The notes under the pieces were generated by a model. That model did not search any database and was not told where the DNA came from. It was given only the letters and a program-made list of their open reading frames with translations. DNA of 64,000 bases from Pseudomonas sp. FEN (GTDB lineage Bacteria; Pseudomonadota; Gammaproteobacteria; Pseudomonadales; Pseudomonadaceae): NCBI RefSeq assembly GCF_904067045.1, contig NZ_CAJFDC010000001.1, forward strand, positions 434,001-498,000, in the 5' to 3' direction. Both the position numbers and the translations under genes were made by a program. Positions 19,235 through 29,682 of the stretch are shown here, piece after piece; position 1 is the first letter of the stretch; every line of letters starts with the position of its first letter.

Positions 19235-20296
19235 TCAGCTATCGAACAACTCCAGTTGCTCATGCCCACCGCGCAGGTCCCGCAAGCGCACCCCGATCCC
19301 CAGCAACCGCACCGGCCGCTCTCCACGGGCAAAAGCCTGGCTCAACAACTGCCGATAACTCTCCAGATCGCGCCCAGCCCCGGCCTGCTCCAGGGTCGTC
19401 TGGGTGAAGTCGTGGAACTTCACCTTGACGAACGGCTTGCCCGGTCGATAGCTGCTGTCGAGCCGGGCAATGCGTCCGGCGAGGGTTTCCATCAGCTCAG
19501 GGAGTTTTTCCAGGCAACTGGCAAGATCCGGCAGGTCGGCATCGTAAGTATTTTCGACGCTGACCGATTGCCGCCGGTTATCGTTCTGCACCAACCGCTC
19601 ATCGATCCCCCGGGCCAGCCCCCACAGGCGCTCGCCAAAACTGCCGAACTCACGAACCAGGGCCAACTTGTCCCACTCGCGTAGCTGCCGGCAATCGACG
19701 ATCCCCAGCCGCCCGAGCTTGTCCGCCGTGACCTTGCCGACCCCATGCAGCTTGTTGACCGGCAAGCCGGCAACGAAATCCTCCACCTGGTCCGGGGTGA
19801 TCACAAACAACCCATTGGGCTTTTTCCAGTCACTGGCAATCTTGGCCAGGAACTTGTTCGGCGCCACCCCGGCAGAGACAGTGATATGCAGTTGTTTCGA
19901 GACCCGACGGCGGATGTCCTGAGCGATGCGTGTCGCGCTGCCGGCAAAGTGCGGGCTATCGGACACATCCAGGTAAGCCTCGTCCAGCGACAAGGGCTCG
20001 ATCAGGTCGGTGTAGTCGCGAAAGATCGCCTGAATGTCCTTCGATGCTTCCTTATAGGCATCCATGCGTGGCTTGACGATCAGCAGGTCCGGACACAGGC
20101 TCAAGGCATGCCGTGACGACATCGCCGAACGCACGCCAAAAGCCCGCGCCTCGTAATTACAGGTGGCAATCACTCCGCGCCGATCCGCTGAGCCCCCTAC
20201 CGCCATGGGCTTGCCAGCCAGGCTCGGGTTATCACGCATCTCGATGGCGGCGTAGAAGCAATCACAGTCGACGTGGATGATTTTGCGTTGCGTCAT
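19235..20296 (-). CDS. dinB: DNA polymerase IV (error-prone, Y family)
   Basis: The product is 353 aa from ATG 20296 (MTQRKIIHVDCDCFYA); an upstream ATG at 20311 is less likely. Catalytic carboxylates are in HVDCDCFYAAIE and in SLDEAYLD. The helix-hairpin-helix region (VNKLHGVGKVTADKL) and a C-terminal beta-clamp-binding tail (HEQLELFDS) are intact. It performs translesion synthesis at stalled forks. A perfect LexA box lies 60 bases upstream, so it is SOS-induced. Confidence 0.96.
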   Translation of the reverse strand: MTQRKIIHVDCDCFYAAIEMRDNPSLAGKPMAVGGSADRRGVIATCNYEARAFGVRSAMSSRHALSLCPDLLIVKPRMDAYKEASKDIQAIFRDYTDLIEPLSLDEAYLDVSDSPHFAGSATRIAQDIRRRVSKQLHITVSAGVAPNKFLAKIASDWKKPNGLFVITPDQVEDFVAGLPVNKLHGVGKVTADKLGRLGIVDCRQLREWDKLALVREFGSFGERLWGLARGIDERLVQNDNRRQSVSVENTYDADLPDLASCLEKLPELMETLAGRIARLDSSYRPGKPFVKVKFHDFTQTTLEQAGAGRDLESYRQLLSQAFARGERPVRLLGIGVRLRDLRGGHEQLELFDS

Positions 20297-20355
20297 GAAA
20301 ACAGTGTTCATTCAGGGAGCGGAGACGATACAGACCAGCAGTATCTCACTGACAC

Positions 20356-20371
20356 CTGTATATAGCACCAG
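20356..20371 (-). promoter_or_regulatory. LexA (SOS) box of dinB
   Basis: CTGTATATAGCACCAG matches the CTG-N10-CAG LexA consensus, with the favoured TATATA core. It lies 60 bases upstream of the dinB ATG. Confidence 0.88.
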
Positions 20372-20548
20372 TAGTTTGATTCTTCCTCTTCATCTGTAGG
20401 AAACAGCTCGGTTAAATTTAGTTTCTCAATCGAAAAGCATTCAACGATAGAGCTGGAGGCCTTGCCCGGCATGGCTTCGAGGCTTGCCGCAGGCCCCGCT
20501 GAAAGCGCTAAGCATTTGAACAATAAAGGGGTTTTTCTCAATTAAGGT

Positions 20549-20576
20549 TTGACAGCAGAGCGATTCTCTGTAGAAT
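20549..20576 (+). promoter_or_regulatory. Promoter of the first initiator tRNA gene
   Basis: TTGACA (20549-20554) and TAGAAT (20571-20576) are separated by 16 bases, directly before the tRNA gene. Confidence 0.8.
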
Positions 20577-20589
20577 GCCGACACACAGA

Positions 20590-20666
<77 letters not shown>

Positions 20667-20672
20667 AACATC

Positions 20673-20704
20673 AAAAAAGGCTACCCGAAAGGGTGGCCTT
20701 TTTT
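20673..20704 (+). terminator. Terminator of tRNA-fMet copy 1
   Basis: The stem AAAAGGCTACCC/GGGTGGCCTTTT around GAAA ends in T6. Confidence 0.85.
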
Positions 20705-20926
20705 GTGCGCGCTCGTTTCTTGCCCAAGACACAACACTCACGGACATCCGTGGGAGCTGAGCCTTGTACAACCGATGAGGGTGCTGCCGCTGACAAGCCT
20801 GGCGCATCGCGCCGCTTATCGGGCACTGAGAAGCCGACAAAAAACCTTGATTGTCGGACACTTATCGAAACGGCTCGGTCAAATCGAGACTTTGCGCATT
20901 ATTTTGACCAAGCGGACCATTAATGG
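20705..20926. other. Spacer between the two initiator tRNA units
   Basis: About 220 bases hold no credible gene. Overlapping short ORFs here run through the tRNA genes and are not coding. Confidence 0.6.
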
Positions 20927-20954
20927 TTGACACCCCGGCGTTCGGCTGTAGAAT
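20927..20954 (+). promoter_or_regulatory. Promoter of the second initiator tRNA gene
   Basis: TTGACA (20927-20932) and TAGAAT (20949-20954) are separated by 16 bases, the same geometry as the first unit. Confidence 0.8.
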
Positions 20955-20967
20955 GCCGCCACACAGA

Positions 20968-21044
<77 letters not shown>

Positions 21045-21052
21045 AACATCAG

Positions 21053-21082
21053 AAAAGGCTGCTCGAAAGAGTGGCCTTTTTT
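21053..21082 (+). terminator. Terminator of tRNA-fMet copy 2
   Basis: The stem AAAAGGCTGCTC/GAGTGGCCTTTT around GAAA ends in T6; it is a diverged version of the first unit's terminator. Confidence 0.8.
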
Positions 21083-21322
21083 GTATCCGCCGAAAAAACT
21101 TTCATCCAATCACGACTGGATTGATCGAACCCTCGACGGATACCGGAGTCAATGGCTGCACAGGCTAAGCTGAATCCGCAACAAACTTCCTCTACAACAG
21201 CCCGGGGCGTGGGTCGCCGTATAACGGCCAGACACGTTAATATTTGTACTTATTTTGTTCATAGGGATTGGTAACTTGGCCGGATACCCCCATCCTGTCG
21301 CGCACAATCCTAGAGGTGATTG

Positions 21323-23965
21323 ATGCGCGCCAACTCGTCCGAACCACACGATACTGTTACAGCGACACACCCGATCATCGCCACCCGCCTGCGCTGGCTG
21401 GATCTGTTGAGCAAGTACCGACAATCCGTCGGTCTCGCCGTCACTCTGTTTCTGTTCGCTATCGCGCTGATCGCTTGTCACCACCTGCTGATCGAACTCG
21501 ACCTGGACGCCCTGCACAGTTCGATTCTCAGCGTGCCGAAGCCTGCCTTGGGCGGCGCGTTGGCGGCGACAGCCATCGGCTTCATTATCTTGCTGGGCTA
21601 TGAATGGTCCGCCAGTCGCTACGCCGATGTGAAACTGCCGGGGCGGACTTTGGTGCTCGGCGGCTTCACCGCCTTCGCCATCGGCAACGCTATCGGCCTG
21701 TCGCTGCTGTCCGGCGGCTCGGTGCGTTATCGACTGTATGCCCGTCACGGCCTGGGAGCCGCCGAAGTCGCGCGGATGACCCTGTTCGCCAGCCTCTCGC
21801 TCGGTTGCGCCCTGCCACCGCTGGCGGCCCTGGCGACCCTGAGCAACCTGCCCGCGGCATCCGAAGCCCTGCACCTGCCGGCTACCCTCCTCGGTGGCAT
21901 CGCCGTGGCCGTACTGGCCCTGACGGCCCTGCTGGCGCTCGGCATCTACCGTCGGCGCCTGCCGGAACAGCCGATCAAGGACAACCTGCTGGTCAAGGTC
22001 GGACGCCGCACCCTGCGCCTGCCCAGTGCCCGCCTGACCCTGCTGCAACTGGTGATTACCGCCCTGGATGTGGCCGCCGCCGCGACCGTGCTCTATCTGC
22101 TGCTGCCCGAGGCTCCAGCGTTCGGTCCGTTCCTGCTGGTGTACCTGCTGGCCCTGGCCGCCGGCGTTCTCAGCCACGTGCCGGGCGGCGTGGGCGTGTT
22201 CGAAGCCATCCTGCTGGCGGCCTTCGCCAATGAACTGGGCGCCGCGCCGTTGGCCGCCGCGCTGCTGCTCTATCGCCTGATCTATGTGCTGTTGCCGTTG
22301 CTACTGGCCTGCCTGGCGCTGTTGAGTACCGAAGCCCAGCGCCTGATGACCACCCGGCAAAGCATGCGGGTCGCCTCCGGTTTCGCCGCGCCGATCCTGG
22401 CCGTACTGGTATTCCTTTCCGGCGTGGTCCTGCTGTTCTCCGGTGCGACCCCGGAAATCGACACCCGCCTGGAAGGTATCGACTTCCTAGTCCCGGACCG
22501 CCTGATCGACGCCTCGCACTTCGGTGCCAGCCTGGTGGGCGTATTGTGCCTGCTGCTGGCCCAGGGCCTGCGGCGCCGCCTGTCCGCCGCCTGGATGCTG
22601 ACCATGACCTTGCTGCTGGTGGGCGCCCTGCTCTCGCTGCTCAAGGGCTTCGACTGGGAAGAAGCCAGCATGCTCACGGCCACCGCCTGTCTGCTGGGGA
22701 TTTTCCGACGCTCCTTCTATAGACCCAGCCGCCTCACCGAACTGCCCTTCTCGCCGCTCTATCTGGTGGCCAGCCTTTGCGTGCTCGGCGCCTCGGTCTG
22801 GCTGCTGCTGTTCGCCTACCAGGACGTGCCCTATAGCCACGAACTCTGGTGGCAGTTTGCACTGGATGGCGATGCCCCCCGCGGCCTGCGTTCACTGCTG
22901 GGGGCCGCCGTGGTGCTGGTCGCCGTTTCGCTGACCTGGTTGCTGCGTACCGCGCGTCCGGTGATTCACCAACCCACCGCCGAAGAGATGGAGCGTGCGG
23001 TCAAGATCCTGATGGCCTCGGACCAACCTGACGGCGGCCTGGCCCTGACCGGTGACAAGGCGTTCCTGTTCCACCCCAGCGATACCGCCTTCCTGATGTA
23101 CGCCCGTCGCGGCCGCAGCCTGGTGGCGCTCTACGACCCGATCGGGCCGACCCGCCAGCGCGCCGAGCTGATCTGGCAGTTCCGCGACCTGTGCGACACC
23201 CATCATGCCCGCCCGGTGTTCTATCAGGTGCGCGCCGAGAACCTGCCGTACTACATGGACATCGGCCTGACCGCCATCAAGCTCGGCGAAGAAGCCCGGG
23301 TCGACCTGCATCGCTTTGACCTCGAGTCCAAGGGCAAGGAGATGAAAGACCTGCGCTACACCTGGAACCGTGGCAGCCGTGACGGTCTGTCGCTGGAGAT
23401 CTACGAACCGGGACAGGCCCCACTGGATGAACTCAAGGTCATCTCCGACGCCTGGCTCACCGGCAAGAACGTGCGCGAGAAAGGTTTCTCGCTGGGCCGT
23501 TTCAGCCCCGAGTACATCAATCACTTCCGCGTCGCGATCGTCCACTTCGAGGGGCGTCCGGTGGCCTTCGCCAACCTGCTCGAGACCCACAGCCATGAAT
23601 TGGCCAGTCTCGACCTGATGCGTTCGCACCCCGAAGCGCCCAAGTTGACCATGGAGTTCTTGATGGTTGGCCTGATTCAGCACTATAAGGCTCACGGTTA
23701 CGCCCGCTTCAGCCTGGGCATGGTGCCGCTGTCGGGCTTGCAGCCACGCCGTGGCGCCCCCTTGACCCAGCGCCTGGGCTCGATGGTGTTCCAGCGTGGC
23801 GAGCAACTCTACAACTTCCAGGGCCTGCGGCGCTTCAAGGACAAGTTCCAGCCTGACTGGGAACCCCGTTACATGGCCGTGCCGGCAGGACTCGATCCGC
23901 TGGTCGCATTGGCCGATACCGCCGCCCTGATCGCGGGCGGCCTGACTGGATTGGTGAAACGCTGA
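21323..23965 (+). CDS. mprF: MprF aminoacyl-phosphatidylglycerol synthase/flippase
   Basis: The protein is 880 aa from ATG 21323, preceded by GAGGTG. The N-terminal half has about 14 hydrophobic segments (flippase part); the C-terminal cytosolic GNAT-fold domain (residues about 550-870, with LALTGDKAFLFHPSDTAF and KNVREKGFSLGRFS) transfers an amino acid from aminoacyl-tRNA to phosphatidylglycerol. In P. aeruginosa (PA0920) the product is alanyl-PG, which lowers sensitivity to cationic peptides and acid. The stop codon overlaps the start of the next gene (TGATG), the PA0919-type partner, so the pair is coupled. Confidence 0.95.
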   Translation: MRANSSEPHDTVTATHPIIATRLRWLDLLSKYRQSVGLAVTLFLFAIALIACHHLLIELDLDALHSSILSVPKPALGGALAATAIGFIILLGYEWSASRYADVKLPGRTLVLGGFTAFAIGNAIGLSLLSGGSVRYRLYARHGLGAAEVARMTLFASLSLGCALPPLAALATLSNLPAASEALHLPATLLGGIAVAVLALTALLALGIYRRRLPEQPIKDNLLVKVGRRTLRLPSARLTLLQLVITALDVAAAATVLYLLLPEAPAFGPFLLVYLLALAAGVLSHVPGGVGVFEAILLAAFANELGAAPLAAALLLYRLIYVLLPLLLACLALLSTEAQRLMTTRQSMRVASGFAAPILAVLVFLSGVVLLFSGATPEIDTRLEGIDFLVPDRLIDASHFGASLVGVLCLLLAQGLRRRLSAAWMLTMTLLLVGALLSLLKGFDWEEASMLTATACLLGIFRRSFYRPSRLTELPFSPLYLVASLCVLGASVWLLLFAYQDVPYSHELWWQFALDGDAPRGLRSLLGAAVVLVAVSLTWLLRTARPVIHQPTAEEMERAVKILMASDQPDGGLALTGDKAFLFHPSDTAFLMYARRGRSLVALYDPIGPTRQRAELIWQFRDLCDTHHARPVFYQVRAENLPYYMDIGLTAIKLGEEARVDLHRFDLESKGKEMKDLRYTWNRGSRDGLSLEIYEPGQAPLDELKVISDAWLTGKNVREKGFSLGRFSPEYINHFRVAIVHFEGRPVAFANLLETHSHELASLDLMRSHPEAPKLTMEFLMVGLIQHYKAHGYARFSLGMVPLSGLQPRRGAPLTQRLGSMVFQRGEQLYNFQGLRRFKDKFQPDWEPRYMAVPAGLDPLVALADTAALIAGGLTGLVKR

Positions 23966-25245
23966 TGATTCAACGCTCCTGGCGGTTTGTATTGATAATC
24001 GTGCTACTCCTGGTTGCGCTCGCGGGAGGCGGCTACTGGGTCTGGAACCGCCCCGCGCCGGAACCCACCCTTGAACACCTGAGCCAGCCCGACGGTTCCA
24101 CCCTGACCCGCCTGGTCCCCGGCACCACGCCCAAGGCCCAGGTGGTCGTCGCGACTCTCGCCGAAGAGGCCCTGAGCGACAAGCAATTGTCCGCCCTGAG
24201 CCGTGGCGGCGCCGCGCAGATCGTCCAGGTGATCCTGCCCAAGGATGACTGCAAGCTGCAGCAGAAGGCCCTGGACAGCGCCCTGCAACAACTGAAGGGG
24301 CCGGCGACCCTGGTCAGCGGCATCGGCCCGGGCGCCTCCCTGGCCTGGAATTGGCTGGCGACCCAGAGCGACGACAAGGCCCAGGCCATCTCGGTGGGGT
24401 TCGCACTCGAGCAACCGGGTTGCACCACCGCGGTACCGAAGAGCGCCGCCCATGGCCACTGGCTGGTCGCGTGGAACGACGGCCCGGATGATCCGAGCGC
24501 GGCGTTCGTGCGCGACCAGCCGAATGCCGAAACCAGCATCAGCGACTATGACGTGCATCTGCCTCAAGTGCTGAACAACGAGCTGCGCAAGATGCTGGTG
24601 GGTTCGGACAACGGCGGCCTGGCCATTCCCGTGGTGGAAGTCCCGGCGGGCCAGACTACCGATACCGTGACCCTGTTCCTCTCCGGCGACGGTGGCTGGC
24701 GCGACCTCGACCGCGACGTGGCCGGCGAGATGGCGAAGATCGGCTACCCGGTGGTGGGCATCGACACCCTGCGTTACTACTGGCAGCACAAGAGCCCGGA
24801 ACAGAGTGCCGCCGACCTGACCGAACTGATGCAGCACTACCGGCAGAAATGGGGCACCAAGCGTTTCGTCCTGACCGGCTACTCCTTCGGCGCCGACGTA
24901 CTGCCGGCGATCTACAACCGCCTGCCGGAAGCCGAGCAGCAACGGGTCGATGCGATCATTCTGCTGGCTTTCGCCCGTAGCGGCAGTTTCGAGATTCACG
25001 TTGACGGCTGGCTGGGCAAGGCCGGCATAGAGCTCGATACCGGTCCGGACATGGCCAAGTTGCCGGCGGCCAAAGTGCTGTGCATTTACGGCCAGGACGA
25101 AGTGAAGGACAGCGGCTGCACCACCACGACCGCGGTAGGGGAAGCGGTCAAATTGCCGGGAGGCCATCACTTCGACGAGAACTACCCGGCGCTGGCCAAG
25201 CGCTTGGTGGATGCGATACAGAAGCGTCAGGTCAAAAGCGAATGA
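23965..25245 (+). CDS. VirJ/AcvB-like periplasmic aminoacyl-PG hydrolase
   Basis: The protein is 426 aa with an N-terminal signal or anchor (residues about 7-26). The C-terminal half is an alpha/beta hydrolase of the VirJ family: the nucleophile elbow is GYSFGAD, an oxyanion-type FLSGDGGWRDLD precedes it, and the terminal His is in LPGGHHFDENY. Its P. aeruginosa counterpart PA0919 was shown to hydrolyse alanyl-PG, tuning the product of mprF. The overlap with mprF by one base strongly supports the same role here. It is not linked to any type IV secretion genes, so the VirJ name should not be read as virulence. Confidence 0.87.
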   Translation: MIQRSWRFVLIIVLLLVALAGGGYWVWNRPAPEPTLEHLSQPDGSTLTRLVPGTTPKAQVVVATLAEEALSDKQLSALSRGGAAQIVQVILPKDDCKLQQKALDSALQQLKGPATLVSGIGPGASLAWNWLATQSDDKAQAISVGFALEQPGCTTAVPKSAAHGHWLVAWNDGPDDPSAAFVRDQPNAETSISDYDVHLPQVLNNELRKMLVGSDNGGLAIPVVEVPAGQTTDTVTLFLSGDGGWRDLDRDVAGEMAKIGYPVVGIDTLRYYWQHKSPEQSAADLTELMQHYRQKWGTKRFVLTGYSFGADVLPAIYNRLPEAEQQRVDAIILLAFARSGSFEIHVDGWLGKAGIELDTGPDMAKLPAAKVLCIYGQDEVKDSGCTTTTAVGEAVKLPGGHHFDENYPALAKRLVDAIQKRQVKSE

Positions 25246-25254
25246 TGCAAGCCC

Positions 25255-25327
25255 TGTAGGAGCGGTGCTTGCCCGCGAAGCTCTTGGCGATCTCAAGGCC
25301 CCATCGCCGGCAAGCCGGTTCCTACAA
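25255..25327. repeat. REP-type palindrome
   Basis: TGTAGGAGCGGTGCTTGCC and CGGCAAGCCGGTTCCTACA face each other around a loop of about 35 bases in the gap before the kup terminator. Confidence 0.7.
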
Positions 25328-25348
25328 GGGTAGCGTAAGCCGCCCAAG

Positions 25349-25386
25349 AAAAAGCCCCCGCTGCCGCAAGGCAACGGGGGCTTTTT
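25349..25386. terminator. Bidirectional terminator between the hydrolase gene and kup
   Basis: AAAAAGCCCCCG and CGGGGGCTTTTT pair perfectly around a 14-base loop, serving the two convergent genes. Confidence 0.88.
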
Positions 25387-25399
25387 CATGCCCGGAGAA

Positions 25400-27301
25400 T
25401 CAGATCTCGACCTGCGTCCCCAGCTCGATCACCCGGTTCACCGGCAGCTTGAAGAAGCGCAGGTTACCGTTGGCATTCTTCAACATGAAGGCGAACAGGC
25501 TCTCGCGCCAACGCGCCATGCCGACGATCTTCGAGGCGATCACCGTCTCGCGGCTGAGGAAATAGGTGGTGCGCATCGGACTGAAATCCAGATCATCCAG
25601 ATGGCACAGCTTCAGCGCCTGAGGCACATCCGGCTCATCGATAAAACCAAAGTGCAGGATGACCCGGAAGAACCCCTCGCCATAAGAATCGACCTCGAAC
25701 CGTCGCTGCGCCGGTACCCGTGGAATATCTTCATAGACCACCGTCAGCAACACCACCTGCTCGTGCAGCACCTGGTTATGCAGCAAGTTGTGCAACAACG
25801 CATGGGGCACCGCGTCCGGCCGCGCGGTAAGGAATACCGCCGTACCCTGCACCCGGTGCGGCGGCTGCACGCGGATACTGCCAATAAAGATCGGCAATGG
25901 CAGGCCTCCTTCGTCGAGGCGATCCATCAGCAGCTCCTTGCCGCGTTTCCAGGTGGTCATGAGGATAAACAGCACAATCCCCGCCAACACCGGAAAGGCA
26001 CCGCCCTGGACGATCTTCGGCACGTTGGCGGCGAAGAACAGCCCGTCCACCAGCAAGAAACCCACCAGGATCGGTACGGTCAGGATCGGCGACCATTTCC
26101 ACAGCAGCAGCATCACCGCCGCCACCAGGATACTGGTGATCAGCATGGTCCCGGTCACCGCCACGCCATAGGCCGAGGCCAGGGCATTGGACGAGCCGAA
26201 ACCGAGCACCAGCAGGATCACGCCGATCATCAGGGTCCAGTTCACCGCACCGATATAGATCTGCCCTTGCTCGGCACTCGACGTGTGCTGGATATACATG
26301 CGCGGGATGTAGCCCAACTGGATCGCCTGGCGGGTCAGGGAGAACGCCCCGGAGATGACCGCCTGGGACGCGATCACCGTCGCCAGGGTCGACAGCACCA
26401 CCAGCGGAATCAAGGCCCAGCCCGGCGCCAGCAGATAGAACGGGTTACGCGCCGCATCCGGCGTTTCCAGCAGCAAGGCACCCTGACCGAAGTAGTTCAG
26501 GACCAGCGCCGGCAGCACCAGGGCGAACCAGGCGCGGGCAATCGGCTTGCGACCGAAATGGCCCATATCGGCGTACAAGGCTTCGGCACCGGTCAGCGCC
26601 AGCACCACGGCGCCGAGAATCGCCACGCCCATGCCCGGGTGATTGGTAAAGAAGCGCACGCCCCAGACCGGGTTCAACGCGTTCAGCACTTCCGGGTGCA
26701 GGGAAATACCGTAGCCGCCCATGATCCCCAGCACCACGAACCACGCCACCATCACCGGCCCGAACAGCTTGCCGATACTCGCGGTACCGTGTTTCTGGAT
26801 CAGGAACAACGCCACCAGCACCACCAGCGACAGCGGCACCACCCAGTGTTCCAGACCGTCAAAGGCGATCTCCAGGCCCTCGACCGCCGACAGCACCGAA
26901 ATGGCCGGGGTGATCATGCTGTCGCCATAGAACAGTGCCGCGCCGATCAACCCGAGCACCACCAGCGTCGACTGCAATTTCGGATAGGACGCCGATGCTC
27001 GCCGCGCCAACGCGGTCAGGGCCATGATCCCGCCCTCGCCCTGGTTGTCGGCACGCAGGATAAACAACACGTACTTGATCGAAACCACCCAGATCAGCGA
27101 CCAGAAAATCAGCGCCAGGATCCCGAAGACACCGTCATGGTTGACCTGCACCCCGTAACCGCCAGTGAACACCTCCTTGAGGGTGTATAACGGGCTGGTG
27201 CCGATGTCGCCGTACACCACCCCTACCGCCGCTACCAGCATCCCCAACGGCTTTGCCGTCGAGTGTCCGACCTGCCCCTCACTCACTGCCTGACCACCCA
27301 T
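25400..27301 (-). CDS. kup: Low-affinity potassium transporter Kup
   Basis: The protein is 633 aa with 12 predicted membrane segments and a cytosolic C-terminal domain of about 180 residues. Family-typical motifs near the start are [19 protein letters not shown] and [25 protein letters not shown]. It imports K+ with protons in the inner membrane. It is transcribed alone, convergent with the mprF unit and divergent from rimO. Confidence 0.96.
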   Translation of the reverse strand: MGGQAVSEGQVGHSTAKPLGMLVAAVGVVYGDIGTSPLYTLKEVFTGGYGVQVNHDGVFGILALIFWSLIWVVSIKYVLFILRADNQGEGGIMALTALARRASASYPKLQSTLVVLGLIGAALFYGDSMITPAISVLSAVEGLEIAFDGLEHWVVPLSLVVLVALFLIQKHGTASIGKLFGPVMVAWFVVLGIMGGYGISLHPEVLNALNPVWGVRFFTNHPGMGVAILGAVVLALTGAEALYADMGHFGRKPIARAWFALVLPALVLNYFGQGALLLETPDAARNPFYLLAPGWALIPLVVLSTLATVIASQAVISGAFSLTRQAIQLGYIPRMYIQHTSSAEQGQIYIGAVNWTLMIGVILLVLGFGSSNALASAYGVAVTGTMLITSILVAAVMLLLWKWSPILTVPILVGFLLVDGLFFAANVPKIVQGGAFPVLAGIVLFILMTTWKRGKELLMDRLDEGGLPLPIFIGSIRVQPPHRVQGTAVFLTARPDAVPHALLHNLLHNQVLHEQVVLLTVVYEDIPRVPAQRRFEVDSYGEGFFRVILHFGFIDEPDVPQALKLCHLDDLDFSPMRTTYFLSRETVIASKIVGMARWRESLFAFMLKNANGNLRFFKLPVNRVIELGTQVEI

Positions 27302-27601
27302 CTACTACTCCTACACCCCAGACGAAGGCTTCTTTCAAGAAGCACTATGCTTTTTCACGCAGCATGCGCTGTTTTTCTTACAGTTGCCGACGATTTATAA
27401 GTCATCGGTTATTTGAAACAAAAAATGACAGCGTCGCGCATTGCCGCGAAGCATAGCGCAGCACTCGTCGCATTTCCCTGTATAAAGCTGGTCAAGTGCC
27501 TCGGCCATCGCTAGAATTGCGCACTTTTTGATCAGAGGCGCGTCAGCGCCCAAGCGATGCCCCTGCCCCAAGCGGCTCGACACCCTATACCGAGGTTAGA
27601 C
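27302..27601. promoter_or_regulatory. Divergent kup/rimO intergenic region
   Basis: This 300-base gap must hold the promoters of kup (left) and rimO (right). A TAGAAT-like -10 (27511-27516) precedes rimO. I see no gene, repeat or RNA structure here. Confidence 0.5.
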
Positions 27602-28939
27602 ATGTCCACCCCTACCGCGCCAGCCAACCCCAAGGTCGGCTTCGTATCCCTGGGTTGCCCGAAAGCACTGGTCGACTCCGAGCGCATCCTGACGCAACTG
27701 CGCATGGAAGGCTATGACGTGGTGTCCACCTACCAGGACGCCGATGTCGTGGTGGTCAACACCTGCGGCTTTATCGACAGCGCCAAGGCCGAGTCCCTGG
27801 AAGTGATCGGCGAAGCCATCAAGGAAAACGGCAAGGTCATCGTCACCGGCTGCATGGGTGTCGAAGAAGGCAACATCCGCAATGTGCACCCCAGCGTGCT
27901 GGCCGTCACCGGCCCGCAGCAGTACGAGCAGGTGGTCAACGCCGTGCACGACGTCGTACCGCCGCGCCAGGACCACAACCCGCTGATCGACCTGGTGCCG
28001 CCACAGGGCATCAAGCTGACCCCGCGCCACTACGCGTACCTGAAGATTTCCGAAGGCTGCAACCACAGCTGCAGCTTCTGCATCATCCCGTCGATGCGTG
28101 GCAAGCTGGTCAGCCGTCCGGTGGGTGACGTGCTCGACGAGGCCCAGCGTCTGGTCAAGTCCGGGGTCAAGGAACTGCTGGTGATCTCCCAGGACACCAG
28201 CGCCTACGGTGTCGACGTGAAGTACCGCACCGGTTTCTGGAACGGCGCGCCGGTGAAAACCCGCATGACCGAACTGTGCGAAGCCCTCGGCACCTTGGGT
28301 GTGTGGGTGCGTCTGCACTATGTCTACCCGTACCCGCATGTCGACGAGTTGATCCCGTTGATGGCCGCCGGCAAGATCCTGCCGTACCTGGACATCCCGT
28401 TCCAGCACGCCAGCCCGAAAGTGCTCAAGTCGATGAAGCGCCCGGCGTTCGAAGACAAGACCCTTGCTCGGATCAAGAACTGGCGGGAAACCTGTCCAGA
28501 CCTGATCATCCGTTCGACCTTCATCGTTGGCTTCCCCGGCGAAACCGAGGAAGACTTCCAGTACCTGCTCGACTGGCTGACCGAAGCCCAGCTCGACCGC
28601 GTCGGCTGCTTCCAGTACTCACCGGTGGAAGGTGCGCCGGCCAACGACCTGGGCCTGGACGTGGTCCCGGATGAGGTCAAGCAGGAGCGTTGGGATCGCT
28701 TCATGGCCCATCAGCAGGCCATCAGCAGCGCCCGCCTGCAACTGCGCATCGGTCGCGACATCGAAGTACTGATCGACGAAGTCGACGAACAAGGCGCGGT
28801 CGGCCGTTGCTTCTTCGATGCCCCGGAAATCGACGGCAACGTGTTCATTGACGGTGCCGGCGATCTCAAGCCCGGCGACAAGGTCTGGTGCCGCGTCACC
28901 GATGCCGACGAATACGACCTGTGGGCTGAAACCATCTAA
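27602..28939 (+). CDS. rimO: Ribosomal protein S12 methylthiotransferase RimO
   Basis: This 445-aa radical-SAM enzyme adds a methylthio group to the conserved Asp of ribosomal protein S12. The N-terminal UPF0004 domain supplies three cluster cysteines ([30 protein letters not shown]). The radical-SAM motif is CNHSCSFC and a TRAM domain closes the protein. ATG 27602 follows a GAGG site; the 15 extra residues upstream lack family similarity. Confidence 0.96.
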   Translation: MSTPTAPANPKVGFVSLGCPKALVDSERILTQLRMEGYDVVSTYQDADVVVVNTCGFIDSAKAESLEVIGEAIKENGKVIVTGCMGVEEGNIRNVHPSVLAVTGPQQYEQVVNAVHDVVPPRQDHNPLIDLVPPQGIKLTPRHYAYLKISEGCNHSCSFCIIPSMRGKLVSRPVGDVLDEAQRLVKSGVKELLVISQDTSAYGVDVKYRTGFWNGAPVKTRMTELCEALGTLGVWVRLHYVYPYPHVDELIPLMAAGKILPYLDIPFQHASPKVLKSMKRPAFEDKTLARIKNWRETCPDLIIRSTFIVGFPGETEEDFQYLLDWLTEAQLDRVGCFQYSPVEGAPANDLGLDVVPDEVKQERWDRFMAHQQAISSARLQLRIGRDIEVLIDEVDEQGAVGRCFFDAPEIDGNVFIDGAGDLKPGDKVWCRVTDADEYDLWAETI

Positions 28940-28953
28940 GCTGCAAAAATTTG

Positions 28954-28991
28954 AAAAGCCCCGCTCTTTCAACAAGATGCGGGGCTTTTTT
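28954..28991 (+). terminator. rimO terminator
   Basis: AAAAGCCCCGC/GCGGGGCTTTT with a 14-base loop and T6 begins 15 bases after the stop. Confidence 0.87.
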
Positions 28992-29040
28992 ACGTCTATA
29001 GTCTGGCTCATGAACAACCGCGACGGAAGGAATCTGCTGC

Positions 29041-29496
29041 ATGCGCCAGCATTCGGTCATCCATACGCCCAAACCCGGCGACTACCCCGAGCTGGCCCGC
29101 CTCTGGGAGGCCTCGGTGCGCGCCACCCATGAGTTCCTTCCGGACAGCTACATCCAACTATTGAAAAACATGCTGCTGACCCATTACCTGGATGCGGTCA
29201 TGCTGATCTGTACCCGCGATTCGCGCCAGCGCATCACCGGGTTTGCCGGGGTCGCGGCGGGCAAGGTCGAAATGTTGTTCATCGCGCCACAGGAACGCGG
29301 CAAAGGCCTGGGCAAACAATTGCTCCGCTACGCCATCGAGCAGTTGAATGCCGAGGAACTGGACGTCAACGAACAGAATCCCCAGGCCATCGGTTTCTAC
29401 TTCAAGCAGGGATTCGAGGTGATCGGTCGCTCGGAGAAAGATGGCATGGGCCAACCCTACCCGTTGCTGCATCTGCGCCTGAAACGCCAGCCGTAG
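29041..29496 (+). CDS. GNAT-family N-acetyltransferase
   Basis: The protein is 151 aa. The acetyl-CoA-binding motif A is seen in FIAPQERGKGLGKQLLRYA, followed by the motif B region ELDVNEQNPQAIGFYFKQGFE. It resembles YjaB/YafP-type acetyltransferases. The substrate is not predictable from sequence. It lies between rimO and an RsuA-like gene without clear operon linkage. Confidence 0.85.
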   Translation: MRQHSVIHTPKPGDYPELARLWEASVRATHEFLPDSYIQLLKNMLLTHYLDAVMLICTRDSRQRITGFAGVAAGKVEMLFIAPQERGKGLGKQLLRYAIEQLNAEELDVNEQNPQAIGFYFKQGFEVIGRSEKDGMGQPYPLLHLRLKRQP

Positions 29497-29682
29497 GGAC
29501 CGACTTGCCGCGGTCGGCGCTCCGACGATGGCGCCGGCACAGTCACCGGCCTCATCGCCGGCAATCGAGTGTCGAGCGGCGTACAGAGGCCGCGCCTTGC
29601 CCGGGCCATGCGACAAATGTTGCCGGGCTTAACCGGCGCCAGGCAGGTACAATACCCGCCCCCCTTTTTTACGGCCGCCGTC

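Noticed and set aside
23965..25245. VirJ homology as a sign of a type IV secretion system
   Set aside because: No vir genes are nearby and the overlap with mprF points to aminoacyl-PG hydrolysis.
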